Shown here piece after piece: positions 49,680 to 58,014 of a DNA stretch of 64,000 nt. The position numbers and the translations under genes were made by a program. Numbering within the stretch: position 1 is the stretch's first letter; every line of letters starts with the position of its first letter. The DNA is from an uncultured Bacillota bacterium (GTDB taxonomy: Bacteria; Bacillota_I; Bacilli_A; Erysipelotrichales; Erysipelotrichaceae). The notes below the pieces were generated by a model. It did not search any database, had not been told where the DNA came from, and worked only from the letters and a program-made list of their open reading frames with translations. The stretch covers positions 7,601 to 71,600 of the forward strand of contig CALFPO010000063.1 in assembly GCA_937919165.1 (NCBI GenBank), in the 5' to 3' direction.

Positions 49680-50021
49680 TACCTACTTAATCTTTTTTCT
49701 ATGATTTTCTTTTGGTTTTCATCAACATAGTATGTAGCTAATGTGTATGAATGTCCTTTATCGATATATTGTCCTTCTCCATCATACACATCAACATTGC
49801 TTAAAAATATCTCTAATAGCTTTTCGTAAGAAATTACACTATCATCATATTCAATACTTATTGTTTCTCGATGTCCTGTTTTTTGAGCTTTTACATCTTC
49901 ATATTTTGGATTTTCTTCTTTGCCACCAGAATAACCACAAGTTACTTTTGTTACTCCTTTATAGCTTTTAAATATTGGGGGTTATGCACCAGAAACATCC
50001 ACCTGCAAAATAAGCATTCAC
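49670..50021 (-). pseudogene. msrA: msrA pseudogene, frameshifted and 3'-truncated
   Basis: A GTG at 50021 with AGGAGG upstream starts a frame reading YFAGGCFWC, the methionine sulfoxide reductase A active site. A frameshift near 49965-49975 then moves the homology to another frame that continues with GYSGG, 'NPKYEDVKAQKTGHRE' and 'ISYEKLLEIFL'. Homology stops at the attachment core, so roughly the last third of the enzyme is missing. Confidence 0.82.
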
Positions 50022-50037
50022 GAAATAATCTCGCCTC

Positions 50038-50682
50038 CTAAATTATTCCAAGTGGTATTAATACTACAAGTAGCAATGCAACTAGTGTCCACATGCCAAT
50101 GACAATAGTTTTTCTATTTTTCATAAACGGAATGTAGTTGCTTGCTAAAAAGAATGGAATGTAAGTAGTAATGAATACAGGAATTACACCCCACCAGTTA
50201 TATACCCAAATAAACGAATTATTGCTTGTGCCTGCTAAGAAAGATTCAAATAATGCAAATAGTAAAGCCATAGATAATGCTCCACCTAACTTGCAAGGTA
50301 AACCAAACATCTTTGAATTCTTATCTTCTGGAAGCATCTTATATGAAATGATTCCAGCTAAAGAAAACATCATACTTAACTCCCAACATACACCAATCAA
50401 AAGAATAAATGTAGTTGATTCATTTGAAACACACCATAATGGATAACCAAAAACATAAGCAATTATAGCGTTAGCTATTTCATATAGCCAATGTGTTGCA
50501 TATAAGGCTAAGCCTGCATATACAACATCCCAATTTTTCTTTTGAATTTCGCTCCAATATACATAGAACACTACAGCCAAAATAAAGATGAATGTCCAAT
50601 TAAAATTAGCTGTACTTCTAACTTCTACTGCATCTACTAAACTTCTAAAGAACTCGTTATCTACTCCCCAGAATTTAAACAT
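50038..50682 (-). CDS. Multi-pass membrane protein, unrecognised
   Basis: The 214-residue protein has about six or seven helices, including aromatic-rich ones ('FNWTFIFILAVVFYVYW', 'WVYNWWGVIPVFITTYIPFFL'). It overlaps the region just upstream of the msrA pseudogene and has an AGGAG-type site before its ATG. I cannot name a family or substrate. Confidence 0.65.
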   Translation of the reverse strand: MFKFWGVDNEFFRSLVDAVEVRSTANFNWTFIFILAVVFYVYWSEIQKKNWDVVYAGLALYATHWLYEIANAIIAYVFGYPLWCVSNESTTFILLIGVCWELSMMFSLAGIISYKMLPEDKNSKMFGLPCKLGGALSMALLFALFESFLAGTSNNSFIWVYNWWGVIPVFITTYIPFFLASNYIPFMKNRKTIVIGMWTLVALLLVVLIPLGII

Positions 50683-50796
50683 AATGCTATTTCTCCTCTT
50701 ATTAACTATATTTTACTATATCAGTTGCTGTAAAGCTTTGTTATAGAAAAAGATGTTTATTCACCATAGCATCGAGAGTGATTTATTAGTTCATAA

Positions 50797-51303
50797 CTAT
50801 TTTTTCTTGATTGGAATCCATATTGCAGTATGATAGTTTTCATCATTCATGTCGCCTGTGCAATCATACCATTCAATATTATAGTTTCCTCTTACTTCAT
50901 ATTCGCTATTATTAGGAATCCATTCATTAAATATTCTAGTGTTTGTTTCTTGTAAGGTTTTTGGATTTGGCCCATAACAATCAAAAACTGCCCAATCTCC
51001 TCTTTCGATTTCTATCATTTTCATACCTTTTGGAACTTCGCCACCAGTATATCTACCGGCAACCATATATATGAATGATTTGTTACCATTATCCATGCAT
51101 AAAGCATACTCACCGATACAGTTATCAACGATCGCATGTTCTTCTGGCGTTTCTGGTTCTTTGCCAGCATAGATTCTTGTGCAGTACTTTTCACATATTT
51201 CATCCCAGTATTTTGGAATCTCTTCATATGAATTATCAAAACTAAATTCTTTTTCAAAGCCTATTAATTTAATAGGAAACATTGGTGTTACTTTGACTTT
51301 CAT
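50797..51303 (-). CDS. GyrI-like effector-binding half of a split AraC-family regulator
   Basis: The 168-residue protein is an effector-binding domain: 'MKVKVTPMFPIKLIGFEKEFS' and 'KGMKMIEIERGDWAVFDCYGPNPKTLQETNTRIFNEW' are typical of the C-terminal domain of AraC/Rob-type multidrug regulators. It lies 13 bp after the DNA-binding half, in a different frame. Its own frame stays open upstream through 'SFNRIRIKFVIEQGEE', the normal linker, so the two halves were one gene. It may still be translated alone from its ATG (AAGGAG upstream). Confidence 0.75.
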   Translation of the reverse strand: MKVKVTPMFPIKLIGFEKEFSFDNSYEEIPKYWDEICEKYCTRIYAGKEPETPEEHAIVDNCIGEYALCMDNGNKSFIYMVAGRYTGGEVPKGMKMIEIERGDWAVFDCYGPNPKTLQETNTRIFNEWIPNNSEYEVRGNYNIEWYDCTGDMNDENYHTAIWIPIKKK

Positions 51304-51316
51304 TTCTTCTCCTTGT

Positions 51317-51673
51317 TCAATTACAAACTTTATTCTTATGCGATTGAAAGAAGTATATTGTCCACTTTTTTACTTTTGATGGTGTTACACCATGAAATTT
51401 AGAAAAAGCTTTGCTGAAAGATTCTGGTGTTTCATAGCCATATTTATAAGCAATATCAATTATTTTATTGTTACTTTGACTTAGTTCACATGCTGCTAAG
51501 TATAATCTTCTATTTCTTATATATTCACCTATTGAATAACCTGTTAGTATTTGAAAACTTCTTTGTAGATAAAATTCTGAGATACCAACATATTTAGATA
51601 ACTTCTTAATGCTGATTTTTTTGGTTATGTTGTTTTCAATATACTCAAGCGTCTTTTCTAAGTCTTGTATCAT
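51317..51673 (-). CDS. AraC-type DNA-binding half of a split regulator
   Basis: The 118-residue protein holds the two AraC helix-turn-helix motifs ('ISIKKLSKYVGISEFYLQRSFQ' and 'IIDIAYKYGYETPESFSKAFSKFHGVTPSKVKK'). After about residue 104 the frame departs from homology and stops. A run of six A in the coding strand (51366-51371) is the likely frameshift point; removing one base restores a continuous AraC-GyrI fusion. This could be a decayed gene, a phase-variable tract or a sequence error. Confidence 0.8.
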   Translation of the reverse strand: MIQDLEKTLEYIENNITKKISIKKLSKYVGISEFYLQRSFQILTGYSIGEYIRNRRLYLAACELSQSNNKIIDIAYKYGYETPESFSKAFSKFHGVTPSKVKKWTIYFFQSHKNKVCN

Positions 51674-51763
51674 ACAACTCCTTTCTTAATTATATTAAAA
51701 GTAATTGCAAATAATATCTTGTACATAATTGCTTTTGTCTAACAAGGGAAAAACGCATTATAG

Positions 51764-52387
51764 TTAAATAATTTTTAGAATGTCTAATAAATCATCAACA
51801 CGATAATCATAATCTTTTCTATCTAGTGTTATGTCTTTAAAACTTTGATAGTAAATAGCACCAATTCCCGCATTTCTAGCCGACTCTTGGTCAATTAATC
51901 TATCGCCAATATAATAAGTGCTCTCTTTGTCTAACTGATACTTATCAACTAAATAATTGATAGCTTCAGGACTTGGCTTTCTTTTAAAACCATTGTTCTT
52001 GCCAACAACTTCAATAAAATATTTATCGATATCTAACATTTCCAATATTTTACATAAAGATTCTCCACGATGAGTGTAGATAAAATTTTTCACGCCAATT
52101 TTCTCTAATTGTTCTAATGTCGATTTTACATTTGACATTAGTTTAATTTTTGAAAAATCAATTTCAACTAAATTGTAATAATCCCATAATTCTTTAGCGT
52201 TAAGATTATTTCTATCAGCAATTTCTTCTAAAAAAGTACCAGTAGATGTACTTTGAATAACATTTCTAATATAGTCTCTTTCATAAGAAATACCATATTG
52301 TTCAATTGTTTTATTGATACTATCGATAATTGAATCATATGAATCGATTAAAGTACCATCTGCATCCCAAATCAAATTAGTGTTCAT
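51764..52387 (-). CDS. HAD-superfamily hydrolase
   Basis: The 207-residue protein starts with the nucleophile motif WDADGTLIDS (about 7-16), has a helical cap, a 'YTHRGE' motif II region and a C-terminal 'YYIGDRLIDQESARNAGIGAI' (motif IV with Asp). This fits phosphoglycolate-phosphatase-like HAD subfamily I enzymes. Substrate unknown. Overlaps the VOC-domain gene by 11 bp. Confidence 0.87.
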   Translation of the reverse strand: MNTNLIWDADGTLIDSYDSIIDSINKTIEQYGISYERDYIRNVIQSTSTGTFLEEIADRNNLNAKELWDYYNLVEIDFSKIKLMSNVKSTLEQLEKIGVKNFIYTHRGESLCKILEMLDIDKYFIEVVGKNNGFKRKPSPEAINYLVDKYQLDKESTYYIGDRLIDQESARNAGIGAIYYQSFKDITLDRKDYDYRVDDLLDILKII

Positions 52388-52853
52388 TATATTCTCTATG
52401 CCAATTATTAACTACATCAAAAGGATGCTCTATTTTCTTAGAAACTTCTTCAGTGGTTAACCCTTTTTCGAACTCATTAAAAGCAATCTTTTTCATACTT
52501 TCACCAACTTCAATCACATGATAATCTGGATCAAATATCCTTATGACTCTTTGATGCCATGGATAGGTTTTAAGTTCATGAACACGTTCAATCTCTGTAT
52601 GAGAATTTAATAGTTCCATAAACTTATCCATATCTTCTGTTTCAAAGTAAATCTCCATATTATAAGTTTTGAATTTCATGTTTTCTTTTGGAAGTTCTAA
52701 TAACTTATCAAAGTTTTCTTGAAGAGTTAATCCACAAGTTAATGTTTTGTTCCATCCAAGATCAACTTTAACATCTTGACCAAATATTTCTTTATAAAAA
52801 GTCAATGACTTATTCATATCTTTTACTGCTAATAAAGTTGTTTCAAATCTCAT
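52377..52853 (-). CDS. Glyoxalase/bleomycin-resistance (VOC) fold protein
   Basis: The 158-residue protein has the paired beta-alpha-beta-beta-beta pattern: 'MRFETTLLAVKDMNKSLTFYKEIFGQ' and 'YNMEIYFETEDMDKFMELL', ending 'VIRIFDPDYHVIEVGESM' with a candidate metal Glu. A helical tail (about 125-158, 'LTTEEVSKKIEHP') is added to the fold. Ligand unknown. Confidence 0.82.
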   Translation of the reverse strand: MRFETTLLAVKDMNKSLTFYKEIFGQDVKVDLGWNKTLTCGLTLQENFDKLLELPKENMKFKTYNMEIYFETEDMDKFMELLNSHTEIERVHELKTYPWHQRVIRIFDPDYHVIEVGESMKKIAFNEFEKGLTTEEVSKKIEHPFDVVNNWHREYNEH

Positions 52854-52911
52854 TTAGATACCTCTATCACTATTTTAGTCTATTGTTACTGTGTGATAAA
52901 CCTAATTTGTT

Positions 52912-53529
52912 ATGAGGATCAATAAATACATCGCTTCTTCAGGACTATGTTCTAGAAGAAAAGCTGAAGAATACATTGAAAAAGGACAAGTAACAATTAA
53001 TGGCATAACTGCTACTCTTTCTTCTACCGTTGAAGATAACGATATGGTTTTACTAAATGGTAAACCTATTGAAAAAAAGAATGATTATGTTGTTTTGTTA
53101 TTTAATAAACCTAAAGGAATAACTTGTACTACTGAACTTAAAGTAAAAGGAAATATCATTGACTATATTAATTATCCTGAAAGAATTTTTCCAATTGGTA
53201 GACTTGATAAAGATCGCACTGGTTTAATTCTTCTTACCAACAATGGTGATTTAGTTAATGAATGTTTAAGAGTTGAGAATGGGCATGAAAAAGAATATAT
53301 CGTAAAAGTAAATAAAACTATTACAAATGATAGAAACTTTGATACGCATTGCTACAATTTGGGTTTTAGTGAAACACAGATACAGTATATTATGGGTCAC
53401 GAAATAAAAGATAAAAGATTTAGAAGATGTGATCTTATTGATGAAGATTACTTGATTGAGATGTATAATCTACTTGAGCAAATGCCAATAAACAAATACT
53501 ATTATGGTGATTTGACGATAGTGCAGTAG
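52912..53529 (+). CDS. RluF/RsuA-type pseudouridine synthase N-terminus fused to an integrase-like C-terminus
   Basis: The 205-residue protein begins as an rRNA pseudouridine synthase: an S4 RNA-binding domain (about 1-50) and the catalytic GRLDKDRTG (Asp99). After about residue 138 the expected 'NRQIRRM' part is absent. It is replaced by 'YNLGFSETQIQYIMGHEIKDKRFRRCDLID', which resembles the C-terminal helices of a tyrosine recombinase (the 'xxGH' box). A double TTTACTC repeat, a terminator and attachment core 8 follow directly, as at the end of an integrase gene. It probably arose by deletion and is inactive as a synthase. The integrase reading is by pattern only. Confidence 0.7.
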   Translation: MRINKYIASSGLCSRRKAEEYIEKGQVTINGITATLSSTVEDNDMVLLNGKPIEKKNDYVVLLFNKPKGITCTTELKVKGNIIDYINYPERIFPIGRLDKDRTGLILLTNNGDLVNECLRVENGHEKEYIVKVNKTITNDRNFDTHCYNLGFSETQIQYIMGHEIKDKRFRRCDLIDEDYLIEMYNLLEQMPINKYYYGDLTIVQ

Positions 53530-53603
53530 TATTTTAATCAATAAATATATGTATTAATCGTCAAAATTTACTCAGATTTTACTCAAAGTTATATAAAACC
53601 ATC

Positions 53604-53631
53604 AAAAAAGCCTTTATTTAAAGGCTTTTTT
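53604..53631. terminator. Hairpin terminator
   Basis: AAAAAAGCCTTTA and TAAAGGCTTTTTT form a 13-bp stem just before attachment core 8. The preceding bases (53560-53590) contain two TTTACTC direct repeats. Confidence 0.85.
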
Positions 53632-53642
53632 CAATTATTGTC

Positions 53643-53779
53643 TTATTCCCACTCGATGGTGCCACCCTATATCATATATATTTAGTTGCATACATTATAT
53701 CTATTTATATGCTAGTATCCTTGATTTTATATGTATTATCTCTATTCACTAAGATTTTGGGGAGCATAGAGGGGAGCAC
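53643..53779. repeat. 138-bp direct repeat B with guaA-like attachment core 8
   Basis: The minus-strand left end reads ACCATCGAGTGGGAATAA (GTIEWE-stop). The whole stretch is nearly identical to 44922-45059, including the terminal pair of GGGAGCA elements. It separates the integrase-like remnant from a Fic gene. Confidence 0.82.
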
Positions 53780-53785
53780 AAAAAA

Positions 53786-54841
53786 TTAATTATTTCTAAC
53801 GTAGAATGTGTTTTTTCCTAATCCTTTTCTTGATATTGTATTATCTTCTACAAGTTTTTTTAGTGCTGATTCAACTGAAGAGCTTCCTAAACTTGGGCAA
53901 GCAATTAATGCATCGTTTTTAGTGAATTTCCCAACAGTGTTCTCTACATATGTTTTTACAATATCATATGATGTGCTTTTTGTTCCTGCTTTTTCAACAA
54001 TAGTAATACGTTCTTCAAAGTCTCTATAACATCCAAGTATTATTCCTAACATATATTTAATGAAATATGTTGGATTGTTTTTTTCTTCGTGCCAATTCTC
54101 ATCTGATTTTTTTAGTACTTCATAATATAGTTCTTTGTTGTCTGCTATTGCTTTTTCTATACTTATGTATTTTCCAACAATAAATCCTGATTGATACAAA
54201 AGTAATAATGTTAAAAGTCTTGACATTCTACCGTTACCATCATTAAAAGGATGGATACATAAGAAATCTAATATAAAATTACAAATCAATATTAGGGGTT
54301 CAACATTCTCTAAAGCCATTTCTCTATTAAATGTCTCACACAATCTTTCAATTGCGTCTGGTGTTTCAAATGGATCCAAAGGTTTAAATAATACTGTTTT
54401 ATTTCCGTTAGAATCTATTGCATCGATTTCGTTTGGTGTGTTTTTAAATTTACCACCATAAGATAACTCTGTTTGCCTTAAAAGCTCACGATGAAGTTGC
54501 AATATGTTGTTAGGCTTAATAGGTATGTAATCATAGCTTTCATGAATTATATTTAAAGCATTTCTATAGCCAATTATTTCTTGTTCACTTCTATTTTTAG
54601 GAGTTGTTTTATCATTCATTAATTGCTTAAATCTTGGTCTAGTAGTAACAATTCCCTCAATTTCGTTAGATGCCTCAGTACTTTGAGCTTTAGCTATTTC
54701 AATAAGTCTACCTAGTTCGATAGGTTTTTGTCTAACAAATAACTCTTGTTTGCCTTTATATTCATAAATGCTGGCAATATATGCCATTATTGTATTATCC
54801 CATGTTTTATGCGCTAATTTAGAATAATCAAATTTTCTCAT
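53786..54841 (-). CDS. Fic-family AMPylase with self-inhibitory motif (second copy)
   Basis: The 351-residue protein has the core HPFNDGNGRMSRLL (about 199-212), an SNEIEG inhibitory motif near residue 58 and a C-terminal winged helix. It aligns along its whole length with the protein at 45065 but is clearly diverged. The remnant at 33764 is closest to this copy. It is the only gene between cores 8 and 9. Confidence 0.92.
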   Translation of the reverse strand: MRKFDYSKLAHKTWDNTIMAYIASIYEYKGKQELFVRQKPIELGRLIEIAKAQSTEASNEIEGIVTTRPRFKQLMNDKTTPKNRSEQEIIGYRNALNIIHESYDYIPIKPNNILQLHRELLRQTELSYGGKFKNTPNEIDAIDSNGNKTVLFKPLDPFETPDAIERLCETFNREMALENVEPLILICNFILDFLCIHPFNDGNGRMSRLLTLLLLYQSGFIVGKYISIEKAIADNKELYYEVLKKSDENWHEEKNNPTYFIKYMLGIILGCYRDFEERITIVEKAGTKSTSYDIVKTYVENTVGKFTKNDALIACPSLGSSSVESALKKLVEDNTISRKGLGKNTFYVRNN

Positions 54842-54960
54842 TTATTCTCCCATTCTTTTTTATCTTTGTCCCAATTATAGCATATTTTTGGGAGTATAAT
54901 GTATATTTTACGAGAATGAAAAGTCTTGGTTTCCCAAGACTTCATTTCAATAAATATTTC

Positions 54961-54981
54961 TTATTCCCATTCAATTGTTGA
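54961..54981 (-). other. guaA-like attachment core 9 (STIEWE-stop)
   Basis: On the minus strand ACAATTGAATGGGAATAA. It ends the array, and the glycoside hydrolase operon begins 34 bp later. A complete guaA is not in the window. Confidence 0.65.
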
Positions 54982-55014
54982 GACAGTTAGGTTTTTGGAC
55001 AGTCCTTTTTAATT

Positions 55015-56562
55015 TTACTTTTTAAAGCTAATAAATACTACATCATTATTCTTTAAAGAAATATTTAAATAAGTTTTATTTTCTATAACATTATATTCAA
55101 TATCTTCTAACTTTAACGCAGTTTCTTCTTTAATCTTTTTAATTTCACTTGCTGTTAGATTATCAGGTTTACCCATTTCTATCCACGTTTTTTTTGGATT
55201 ACAATGATCATCATCAATTCTAGCTTGATTAATTGTATTAAATATGTCATTAATTTCAATTCCCACATTATAATCTTTTTCTTCACCATAAGTAAAATCT
55301 TGGCTATAAACAAATAATTGAAGATTACCATCGTCATCTTTGAAAAATTGATATTCAACCTCATCATTAGTAATTGTTTTATCTAGTTTATATTTATAAG
55401 CCATATTTAATAATTTAAAGGCGTGAAAATTAGGTTTTGGTATTCCATCATTACTAATTATTCCATAGCTTCCAATAAAAGGCTTTGGAAGCATGAATAA
55501 CTCTTCAAAAATATCGGAAGCACACCAGAATGAGCTACCACCTAAATCATCATTTAAATCAAGGGAAGTTTTTATAACAAAAGCACTTGAGTATTTTTCA
55601 TCATGAACGGGAGATCCAAATACTGCCATAGAATTCCATTCACTGATAAATAATGGTAAATCATCTGCCTCTTTTATAGCGTTAGCATCCATTTCATTAA
55701 AGATTCCTTTTTTCCATGTTTTACATATTTCAGGATAAAAGAAACTTTCCTTCATAGTTTCACCAACACCAGCACCATTTTTGGCATTTTTCTTAAAAAT
55801 ACCAAACATTTTTAAAGCATTTTTAACTGTTAACATATTTCCAAAAGCATCACCGGGATAATGATGGGTAGATATAAAATCACAAGGGATATTGTTTTCT
55901 TTAATAAAAGCCTTAAAATCATTAATCCAGCGACAAGCACTAGTAGCTGGACCACCAACTAATAATTTTTCATCAAAGGCTTTAATGGCTTTTGCTGTTA
56001 CTTCATATAATTTAAAATAATCTTTTTTAGAGCCATTAAAAAATCCTTTTAAATCAGGTTCATTCCAAACTTCAAAATACCAAGTTTCAACTTCTTCCTT
56101 ACCAAATTGAGCAAATAAATACTCTAAAAACTTAGTAATATATTCTGTCCATTTCTTTAAAGATTTAGGCATACAAGTATTATTTAAATATCTTAATCCT
56201 GTCTTCTTACCTTTGGCTAAAATAGAAGGCATAAATGATAATTCAACAAAAGGTTTATAACCAGCTTCTAAGACGTTTTTATAAACATCGCCAACTTGCC
56301 TAAAATTTAATTCAGTGATTTCTTTATTATGCGGTAAGCCTCTCATTGCTTTGAAATCATGCATTGATTGATAAGTTAGCATATCATCATCAAATATCCC
56401 ATGAAATCTAATATACTTAAATCCACATTCATCATGAACTTCTTTTATGTGTTCACAAACATCTTTTCTATGAAGTAGGTATGCATGATCATTTCCAATA
56501 CAAAATTGCCACAATCTTTTATCAATCTTCCATTTTTCATTATCTGATAATACTATTTTCAT
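55015..56562 (-). CDS. GH39 beta-xylosidase-like glycoside hydrolase
   Basis: The 515-residue cytoplasmic enzyme (no signal peptide) matches GH39. 'WYFEVWNEPDLKGFF' contains the acid/base Glu (about 168) and 'LPLFISEWNSMA' the nucleophile Glu (about 297). The N-terminal 'KYIRFHGIFDDDMLTY' and 'GGPATSACRWINDF' are family landmarks, and the C-terminal beta domain is present. Likely removes xylose from short xylo-oligosaccharides taken up by the neighbouring transporter. Confidence 0.88.
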   Translation of the reverse strand: MKIVLSDNEKWKIDKRLWQFCIGNDHAYLLHRKDVCEHIKEVHDECGFKYIRFHGIFDDDMLTYQSMHDFKAMRGLPHNKEITELNFRQVGDVYKNVLEAGYKPFVELSFMPSILAKGKKTGLRYLNNTCMPKSLKKWTEYITKFLEYLFAQFGKEEVETWYFEVWNEPDLKGFFNGSKKDYFKLYEVTAKAIKAFDEKLLVGGPATSACRWINDFKAFIKENNIPCDFISTHHYPGDAFGNMLTVKNALKMFGIFKKNAKNGAGVGETMKESFFYPEICKTWKKGIFNEMDANAIKEADDLPLFISEWNSMAVFGSPVHDEKYSSAFVIKTSLDLNDDLGGSSFWCASDIFEELFMLPKPFIGSYGIISNDGIPKPNFHAFKLLNMAYKYKLDKTITNDEVEYQFFKDDDGNLQLFVYSQDFTYGEEKDYNVGIEINDIFNTINQARIDDDHCNPKKTWIEMGKPDNLTASEIKKIKEETALKLEDIEYNVIENKTYLNISLKNNDVVFISFKK

Positions 56563-56569
56563 AAATAAC

Positions 56570-58012
56570 CTAGATAAATTCTATAGACAATAGATCTATC
56601 TTTCCCTTTCCTAAATATTCAAAATATAACGCATTAGTTCCTTTTATATCTTGTATGTTAAAAGTCGCTTCTTTAAAATCATTACTGTTTATTAACAAAA
56701 TGGAGTCGATTTCTTTTTGTGTATAATCTGTAAAGAGTTTTAATGTACCTCCATTACCTCTATATTTCACTTTTAGAGATCGAATATTATTAATATTGAA
56801 ATATTTAAAACCAATAATAGAGTGATTATTCATATTAGTAACAAATCTAATGCCATCTTTGTAAGTAACACAAACATTATTTTTATTTAACTTTAAAGCA
56901 TTTCTTTTAAAATAATTACAAGCTAAAGCAGCTAAATATTCACCTTTTGCATCCATGACACCATTTATACCTTGGGTAGTGATTTCAACTTGAGGAATGC
57001 TTCCATCATCTAATATTTTTATTTTTTCAGCACATGCTTGACGTGAAAAATTAGAATTTTGAGTTAAACGATGATAAAAGACATAATATTCACCATTAAC
57101 ATATTCTATTGATCCATGAATAGTACCAGCAAATGCTTTCGGATATTTATTATTTTTATATCCTATATCGCTATTTGAAATAATAACGCCTCTATATACA
57201 AAATTAGAATTTGGATATTTACTTGTAGCATAGCATAATTCACCATTAACACCAGATGAATAAATAAGATAATAAGTATCATTAATCTTTCTTATTGATG
57301 GTGCTTCATAGAAAGCATGTTTATATAAGTCGGTTCTTTTATCAGCTGTAGTTTTACTATCAAGCACACTTATAGGCTTACTTTTAATAGTAAACATATC
57401 ATCTTCAAGTTCAATAAAAGCACAAGATAATATCGAAGGTTTAGTATGGTTTATTTCTTTAATACTTCTTTTAAACAATTTTGATTGTACAAAACTGTAT
57501 AAAGGTTTTAAAAGTTTATTTCTAAAGTCTCTAGCTAATCCCCAACCATAATATAAATATATGTGGCCATTATCATTAATGACAGCAGGATCGTTTGTTA
57601 AATATGTAAGTAAAGGGCTACCATCCTTATTTTTTATATCAGATAAATAAGTAAAAGGTCCTTCTGGTTTATCACTAACAGCTACAGACATTGGTCCAAA
57701 TGGTTTTACATTTGGGCCCATAGCGCAATAATACAAATAATATTTTCCATCATTACCTTTAACACAATCAGGAGCATAATAATCAACTAATTTACCATCA
57801 ACACTTCTAATGTCTTGACTTTTTTTATATGAAACACCTTCATATTTAAAAGTTGATAAATTCTTAACATCAGCTGAATACACTACATAATCTAGCATGC
57901 AAAAACGCTCACCAGATTCTAAATCATGTGAACCATATAAATATAAGCGATCATTAAATACATGAGGTTCTGCATCAGGAACATATTCATATAAAGGAAA
58001 TAAAGGATTCAT
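56570..58012 (-). CDS. GH43 arabinofuranosidase/xylosidase-like glycoside hydrolase
   Basis: The 480-residue protein has the five-bladed propeller pattern of GH43. 'YVPDAEPHVFNDRLYLYGSHD' carries the base Asp (about 12), 'DPAVINDNGHIYLYYGWG' the middle Asp, and 'YEAPSIRKINDTYYLIYSS' the acid Glu region. An extra C-terminal beta domain (about 350-480) looks like a carbohydrate-binding module. No signal peptide. Lies 7 bp after GH1 and 8 bp before GH39 in one operon. Confidence 0.86.
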   Translation of the reverse strand: MNPLFPLYEYVPDAEPHVFNDRLYLYGSHDLESGERFCMLDYVVYSADVKNLSTFKYEGVSYKKSQDIRSVDGKLVDYYAPDCVKGNDGKYYLYYCAMGPNVKPFGPMSVAVSDKPEGPFTYLSDIKNKDGSPLLTYLTNDPAVINDNGHIYLYYGWGLARDFRNKLLKPLYSFVQSKLFKRSIKEINHTKPSILSCAFIELEDDMFTIKSKPISVLDSKTTADKRTDLYKHAFYEAPSIRKINDTYYLIYSSGVNGELCYATSKYPNSNFVYRGVIISNSDIGYKNNKYPKAFAGTIHGSIEYVNGEYYVFYHRLTQNSNFSRQACAEKIKILDDGSIPQVEITTQGINGVMDAKGEYLAALACNYFKRNALKLNKNNVCVTYKDGIRFVTNMNNHSIIGFKYFNINNIRSLKVKYRGNGGTLKLFTDYTQKEIDSILLINSNDFKEATFNIQDIKGTNALYFEYLGKGKIDLLSIEFI

Positions 58013-58014
58013 AT

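Noticed and set aside
35526..54981. ATTCCCACTC repeats as terminators or promoter elements
   Set aside because: They are not self-complementary, lie at variable distances from genes, and share protein-level conservation with the end of GuaA, which fits attachment scars better.
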